From assembly GCA_001028025.1 (NCBI GenBank), contig LDAQ01000044.1, forward strand, positions 1 to 57,971: DNA of 57,971 nt, written 5' to 3'. Shown piece after piece: positions 54,198 to 57,971 of this stretch (position 1 is the first letter of the stretch; each line of letters opens with the position of its first letter). Under the pieces are notes generated by a model, which was given only the letters and a program-made list of their open reading frames with translations, was not told the DNA's origin and made no database searches. The translations under genes were made by a program, and so were the position numbers. This DNA is from Faecalicatena fissicatena. Lineage in GTDB: Bacteria > Bacillota > Clostridia > Lachnospirales > Lachnospiraceae.

Positions 54198-55682
54198 TTA
54201 CATCATTGCATCAATAATCATCTGTTCTTTTACCTGCTGAGTATCATATTCGGCAACTATAGAACCTTCTTTGATGACTAAAAGGCGTGAACAGTTCTGT
54301 ATTACTTCCGGAAGATCATCAGAGATAATAATAACCCCCAGGCCTTTTTGGGCTAATCGCTGCAGGATTGCATGAATATCATGTTTCGATCCGATATCAA
54401 CACCGACTGTCGGACCATTCAAGATCAATACGTCCGGATTACATGCCAGCCATTTTGCTAAAACAATACGCTGCTGATTTCCGCCTGATAAGGTGGTTGC
54501 GGGATTCTCAGGATTCTTAGTTTTTATTTCAAATTCCTTTACCCACCGGTCTACTTCTTCATCTCTCTTTTTCAAATCAAACTGGCCATTTTTCTTTTTT
54601 AATGAATCTATCTCGGAAATGATAATGTTGTCGCCAATAGATCTCTGTAAAAATAATCCTTCTGACAGGCGGTCTTCTGGTACATAACCTATTTTGCTGG
54701 CAATGGCCTCTCTTGGATTTGTAATTTTCACAGGTTTACCATTTCGAATGATCTCCCCCGATGTAGCAGGCTTCAGCCCAAACATTGACAGCGCAAGTTC
54801 TGTACGCCCTGAATCCAGAAGACCCGTAATTCCCAGGATTTCGCCGCCCCGCAAAGAAAGACTAATATTTTCGAATGAACCTTCCAGAGAAAGATTCCTT
54901 AATTCAAAAATCGGGGTATCTGTTACTTTTTCAGGAATAAAAGTTTTATCTGCAAATTCACGTCCTGTCATATAATACGTGAATTTCTTATCATCTAATT
55001 CGCCGGTGCTTCCGGTTGCCACCATTTCACCATTTCTAAAGATAGTAAACCGATCTGATATTTCAAATACTTCGTTCAATTTATGGCTGATAAAGAGAAT
55101 TGCAATCCCTTGTTCTTTCAGTTTTAATATGATTTTGAAAAGTGCATCTACTTCTTTTTTAGTCAGTGCAGTAGTTGGTTCGTCCATAATAATTAATTTT
55201 GCATTGAACATGAGCGCTCTGCTGATTGCTACCATCTGTTTTTGGGCAACAGATAACCTGCTTACTTTTTCATCTAAATCAATATCCATATTGATTTTTT
55301 TAATTGCTTCTTCCGCAATTTTCCTTACATTCTTCCAGCTGATTGTTTTCTTGCCTGATGCTAATTCTGAATTTAATGCCAGGTTTTCTGCAACTGTCAA
55401 ATTAGGGAATAAAGAGAAATCCTGATAAATAACCTGAATTCCCATATTGATTGCATCAATCGGTGTAATCTTTTCCAGTTTTTTCCTGTCAAATTCGATG
55501 GTGCCTCCGTTGCGCTGGTGTACTCCTGAAATGATTTTAATGAGTGTTGATTTTCCGCAGCCGTTTTCACCTGCCAGACAATGAATTTCTCCAGGAACGA
55601 TTTCCAATGAAACATCTTTGAGTGCATGAACATTTCCGAATGATATCTGAATATGTTCTGCCTTTAACAAACACTCTGACAT
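54198..55682 (-). CDS. Sugar ABC transporter ATPase (RbsA/RhaT type)
   Basis: A 494-residue double ATPase from the ATG at 55682 (MSECLLKAEHIQISFG), preceded by AGGAGG 6 bases away. First domain: Walker A GENGCGKST, signature LSVAQKQ, Walker B LIIMDEPT. Second domain: degenerate Walker A GLLDSGRTE, signature LSGGNQQ, Walker B variant VLILNGPTVGVD with Asn-Gly in place of Asp-Glu. Both oddities of the second half are common in this family. It energises the two downstream permeases. Confidence 0.93.
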   Translation of the reverse strand: MSECLLKAEHIQISFGNVHALKDVSLEIVPGEIHCLAGENGCGKSTLIKIISGVHQRNGGTIEFDRKKLEKITPIDAINMGIQVIYQDFSLFPNLTVAENLALNSELASGKKTISWKNVRKIAEEAIKKINMDIDLDEKVSRLSVAQKQMVAISRALMFNAKLIIMDEPTTALTKKEVDALFKIILKLKEQGIAILFISHKLNEVFEISDRFTIFRNGEMVATGSTGELDDKKFTYYMTGREFADKTFIPEKVTDTPIFELRNLSLEGSFENISLSLRGGEILGITGLLDSGRTELALSMFGLKPATSGEIIRNGKPVKITNPREAIASKIGYVPEDRLSEGLFLQRSIGDNIIISEIDSLKKKNGQFDLKKRDEEVDRWVKEFEIKTKNPENPATTLSGGNQQRIVLAKWLACNPDVLILNGPTVGVDIGSKHDIHAILQRLAQKGLGVIIISDDLPEVIQNCSRLLVIKEGSIVAEYDTQQVKEQMIIDAMM

Positions 55683-55752
55683 ATACGTCCTCCTCTTCGC
55701 TTCCAAAAGAGTCAGGCCGCCGCCAAAACGGCGGTCTGATTCTCAAAGTTTA

Positions 55753-56844
55753 TTAGAAACCAAAACTATCTACATTGTCTGCATCAATCGTTACCCAGCC
55801 CTGACCTTCCAGTACGGTCTTAGAGCCTTCTCGCTCTGTCATTTCTGTATAACCGTCTACATTCAGGTTTAATGGTGCTGTAATGCTCTCTCCCGCCAGG
55901 ACTTTACAAGCCAGTGAGACCATAGCTTGGCCGGACATTGCCGGATCCCATAATGTCAGAGATTTAATAACACCAGATTTAAGCAGCTCCGCATTATCTG
56001 CCGGCATGCCTGTACCTGTAGTAAAGAATTTATCCTGCAGTCCCAGTTCCTGAATCGCTCTTGCAACACCCGGTGCGTCATAAGAAGAAGTTCCTAAAAT
56101 ACCCTTCAGATCCGGATAAGTCTTGATCAGTTCTTTTGCCGCGTTGTACGCTGTGTCACCATTATCATTCGATTCCACACGCGGATTTTCTTCCAGCAGG
56201 GTCATCTTGGGATAATTTTCTTTCTGATATTCAACTGCAGCGTCCGCCCACTCATTGTGTGAGCCGTTTGTCAAGGAAGCAACCATCGTCGTATACACGC
56301 CTTCTTCTCCCATCGCTTCTGCAAGATTCTGCATAATGAAGGCGCCATACCCTGCATTAGAAAAAGCCTCAATATCATAATCCACATTTTTCAGTTCTGC
56401 ACCTTCATGGGCAATTACTACGATTCCGGCGTCCTGCGCTTTTTTAAGTACAACATCCATGGATTCCACATCTACAGGAACCACACAAATTGCATCTACT
56501 CCCTGGGCAATTAAATCTTCAACCATCTGTGCCTGATGTGTTGCATCAATTTCGCCTGTATCAATCTGGTAGCAATTAACCCCTGTAGTATCAGCAAATT
56601 CTTCTACTCCTGTATCCATCCTGACAAACCATGGGTTTGTAGAATCCTTTGGTACTACGGCTATCTCCCAGCCCTCATCTGAAGCCTTCTTCACGGCCTC
56701 GTCTGACGCCAGCTGTGACTGATTTTCTGATGCCGGTGAGGCTTCTGCCTTTTTCTCTCCGGACGTTTCCTTTGTATCAGATCCACACGCTGTCAGACCC
56801 AATACCATTGTTGCACATAATAATGCTGCGATACCTTTTTTCAT
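55753..56844 (-). CDS. Periplasmic-type sugar-binding lipoprotein (CUT2)
   Basis: A 363-residue protein from the ATG at 56844 (MKKGIAALLCATMVLGLTAC), with AAGGAGG upstream. The lipobox is LTAC. The body is the type I periplasmic-binding fold related to LacI (WEIAVVPKDSTNPWFVRMDTGVEEF in part, LIAQGVDAICVVPVDVES). It binds a sugar for the rhamnose-type transporter; the closest named relatives are RhaS/LsrB-like. It is the first gene of the operon and is preceded by two LacI-type operators. Confidence 0.92.
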   Translation of the reverse strand: MKKGIAALLCATMVLGLTACGSDTKETSGEKKAEASPASENQSQLASDEAVKKASDEGWEIAVVPKDSTNPWFVRMDTGVEEFADTTGVNCYQIDTGEIDATHQAQMVEDLIAQGVDAICVVPVDVESMDVVLKKAQDAGIVVIAHEGAELKNVDYDIEAFSNAGYGAFIMQNLAEAMGEEGVYTTMVASLTNGSHNEWADAAVEYQKENYPKMTLLEENPRVESNDNGDTAYNAAKELIKTYPDLKGILGTSSYDAPGVARAIQELGLQDKFFTTGTGMPADNAELLKSGVIKSLTLWDPAMSGQAMVSLACKVLAGESITAPLNLNVDGYTEMTEREGSKTVLEGQGWVTIDADNVDSFGF

Positions 56845-56880
56845 TTCCTGTTCCTCCTTAAACATTATTTGGTTTCTATA

Positions 56881-56894
56881 TTAAAACGTTTCAA
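56881..56894. promoter_or_regulatory. LacI-family operator O1
   Basis: TTAAAACGTTTCAA, a near-palindrome with the central CG typical of LacI-family sites. It lies downstream of a minus-strand promoter (ATGACA, 18 bases, TATTAT, about 56939-56910) and upstream of the binding protein gene. Confidence 0.75.
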
Positions 56895-56940
56895 AATACA
56901 TGCAAAAAAATAATATTTTTGCATTCTTATGAATGTCATC

Positions 56941-56954
56941 TTGAAACGTTTCAA
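56941..56954. promoter_or_regulatory. LacI-family operator O2
   Basis: TTGAAACGTTTCAA, a perfect 14-base palindrome, exactly 60 bases from O1 and just upstream of the promoter -35. With O1 it could support looping by a LacI tetramer or dual blocking. Between them lies an ATGCAAAAA/TTTTTGCAT inverted repeat (about 56900-56924). The LacI regulator next door (56999-57971) is the likely binder. Confidence 0.8.
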
Positions 56955-56998
56955 TTTCATTTAAAAATAAATGTACCGCTTTCGCAATACAAATTATT

Positions 56999-57971
56999 TT
57001 AACAGGATTCCCGTTCCACCAATTTTTGTGGAATTACCAGATGTTGGTTCTCCTGAGTTTTAACCAGATTCTGTGTTACCTTCCAAAGCATTTCTCCAAA
57101 CAGTTCCTGATTCTGTTCAGCTGTCGTAAGCCTTGGATTTACATATCCTGAGATATCCAGATTGTCAAAGCCTATGATCCCAAAATCATCCGGAACGCGA
57201 TATCCCAATTCATTCATTGCACGCATCATACCGATCGCTAAATAATCCGATGAGGCAATCCACGCATCCGGCAAATCTTCTTTTTTATGTGTCTCCAGAA
57301 TTTTTTTCATAAAAACATAGCTGCTGTGTAATTTATCAAGAGCCAGACTTTTATCCGTAAATACATTTTCCAAAGGATTTTTATAACCATATTTTTCAGA
57401 AGCCTTTAAAAAATGCTCATATCTTTTCTCTAAGTTCGATAAAGTAACAGGTTCTATAAACAGACCAATTTTTTTATACTTCTTTTTCTTTAATAATTCA
57501 ACAATCGTATATAACATATCCTGATTGTCAAATGATACACTGGATAGATTAAGATCCCCTGCATCCCGGTCGGCCAAAATCACATAAATATCATTCTGCA
57601 AAAGCCGCTTGATCTCTGCTTCATCCTTACTGCCATTGAAGATTATTACAATTGTTCCGCGTTTGCAGTTTTCAAGCGCTGCCAATTGCTTCTTTTCCAC
57701 TTCGGCAGAGTATTCGTAACCGGAAATCTGAACCGTATATCCCGCCTGATACGCATATGCCATATAAGAACTGATAATCCGCGTGTAAAATGTATTATTC
57801 AGGTTAGGCGTCAGGATATATATCGTCTTGCTGTTCTTCCTTCTTAAAGAGCTTGCTACCGTATCCGGCGTATAATGTAATTCATCTATCGCTGCCTGGA
57901 TACTCTCTGCTTTCTGCGGCGAAACCTGAGCAGTTCCATTCAGATAATTCGAAACAGTTCCTTGAGTTTCC
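56999..57971 (-). CDS. LacI-family transcriptional regulator, 5' end cut by window
   Basis: The frame enters at 57970 and continues to 56999, giving 323 residues. The first visible residues, ETQGTVSNYLNGTAQVSPQK, are the recognition helix and hinge start of a LacI-type HTH, so only about 8-15 residues are missing. Then a hinge (YTPDTVASSLRRKNSKTIYILTPNLNNTFY in part) and a periplasmic-binding-like sensor domain (IIGFDNLDISGYVNPRLTTA). The internal ATG at 57763 is not the real start. It is upstream of and co-oriented with the rhamnose-type transporter operon and likely represses it via O1 and O2. Confidence 0.93.
   Translation of the reverse strand, partial: ETQGTVSNYLNGTAQVSPQKAESIQAAIDELHYTPDTVASSLRRKNSKTIYILTPNLNNTFYTRIISSYMAYAYQAGYTVQISGYEYSAEVEKKQLAALENCKRGTIVIIFNGSKDEAEIKRLLQNDIYVILADRDAGDLNLSSVSFDNQDMLYTIVELLKKKKYKKIGLFIEPVTLSNLEKRYEHFLKASEKYGYKNPLENVFTDKSLALDKLHSSYVFMKKILETHKKEDLPDAWIASSDYLAIGMMRAMNELGYRVPDDFGIIGFDNLDISGYVNPRLTTAEQNQELFGEMLWKVTQNLVKTQENQHLVIPQKLVERESC

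Noticed and set aside
56881..56954. CcpA (cre) sites
   Set aside because: The palindromes have the central CG, but the flanks do not fit the 14-base cre pattern; they fit a LacI-family local regulator better.
1..57971. CRISPR array, tRNA, rRNA or complete insertion sequence
   Set aside because: No regularly spaced repeats, cloverleaf-like sequence, rRNA segment or transposase frame was seen by reading. A dedicated tRNA/CRISPR scan would be needed for certainty.

Overview
The window reads as a carbohydrate-scavenging stretch of a Firmicutes chromosome, most likely a gut Lachnospiraceae (Clostridia). The evidence is strong AGGAGG-type ribosome sites, TTGACA/TATAAT promoters, lipoprotein-anchored sugar-binding proteins, several YesM/YesN-type two-component systems, and GH1/GH3/GH4/GH38 enzymes. 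I cannot name the genus from sequence alone. No rRNA, tRNA, CRISPR array or complete insertion sequence was seen.

Layout. (A) 51-13337: sugar locus 1. A minus-strand CUT1 ABC transporter (binding protein, two permeases) runs into three URO-D/MtaA-fold proteins and a frameshifted GH38 alpha-mannosidase; a YesM kinase and YesN regulator are divergent. (B) 13354-17086: an ADP-ribosylglycohydrolase-fold enzyme with a DMT transporter, divergent from an AraC regulator. (C) 17284-19543: a small secreted peptide, a membrane protein, and an SPFH plus ribbon-helix-helix operon with an operator inside its promoter. (D) 19713-25860: a URO-D-like protein, an MFS transporter, GH1 and GH3. (E) 26026-26618: a Phd/YefM-ParE/RelE module whose toxin carries an in-frame stop. 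(F) 26683-35116: sugar locus 2, with YesN, YesM, binding protein and two permeases, preceded by an HTH-ADP-ribosylglycohydrolase fusion. (G) 35140-37826: a type I holin-like toxin with antisense RNA, then a decay zone (DUF1186-like pseudogene, glycosidase fragment, truncated YesN). (H) 37986-40067: an HTH/AAA-ATPase/PD-(D/E)XK fusion. (I) 40289-49202: sugar locus 3, with a CUT1 transporter, GH4 alpha-galactosidase, a fifth URO-D-like protein, YesM and YesN. (J) 49392-50594: an AAA/DUF4143 ATPase. (K) 51200-57971: a CUT2 rhamnose-type transporter with rhamnose mutarotase and RpiB-like isomerase, under a LacI regulator cut by the window end.

Logic. Each sugar module pairs a sensor (YesMN, AraC or LacI) with a transporter and intracellular glycosidases; sugars would be imported intact and hydrolysed inside. 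The unexplained theme is five URO-D/MtaA-fold proteins embedded in these operons. Three keep the HxCG zinc-thiol motif of corrinoid methyltransferases and two carry an aligned D-x-C-D-G variant. They are unlikely to make haem here and may act on modified sugars. Other points of interest are a -1 frameshift at a perfect A AAA AAG heptamer in the GH38 gene, the HTH-hydrolase fusion with its operator, and the type I toxin-antitoxin locus.
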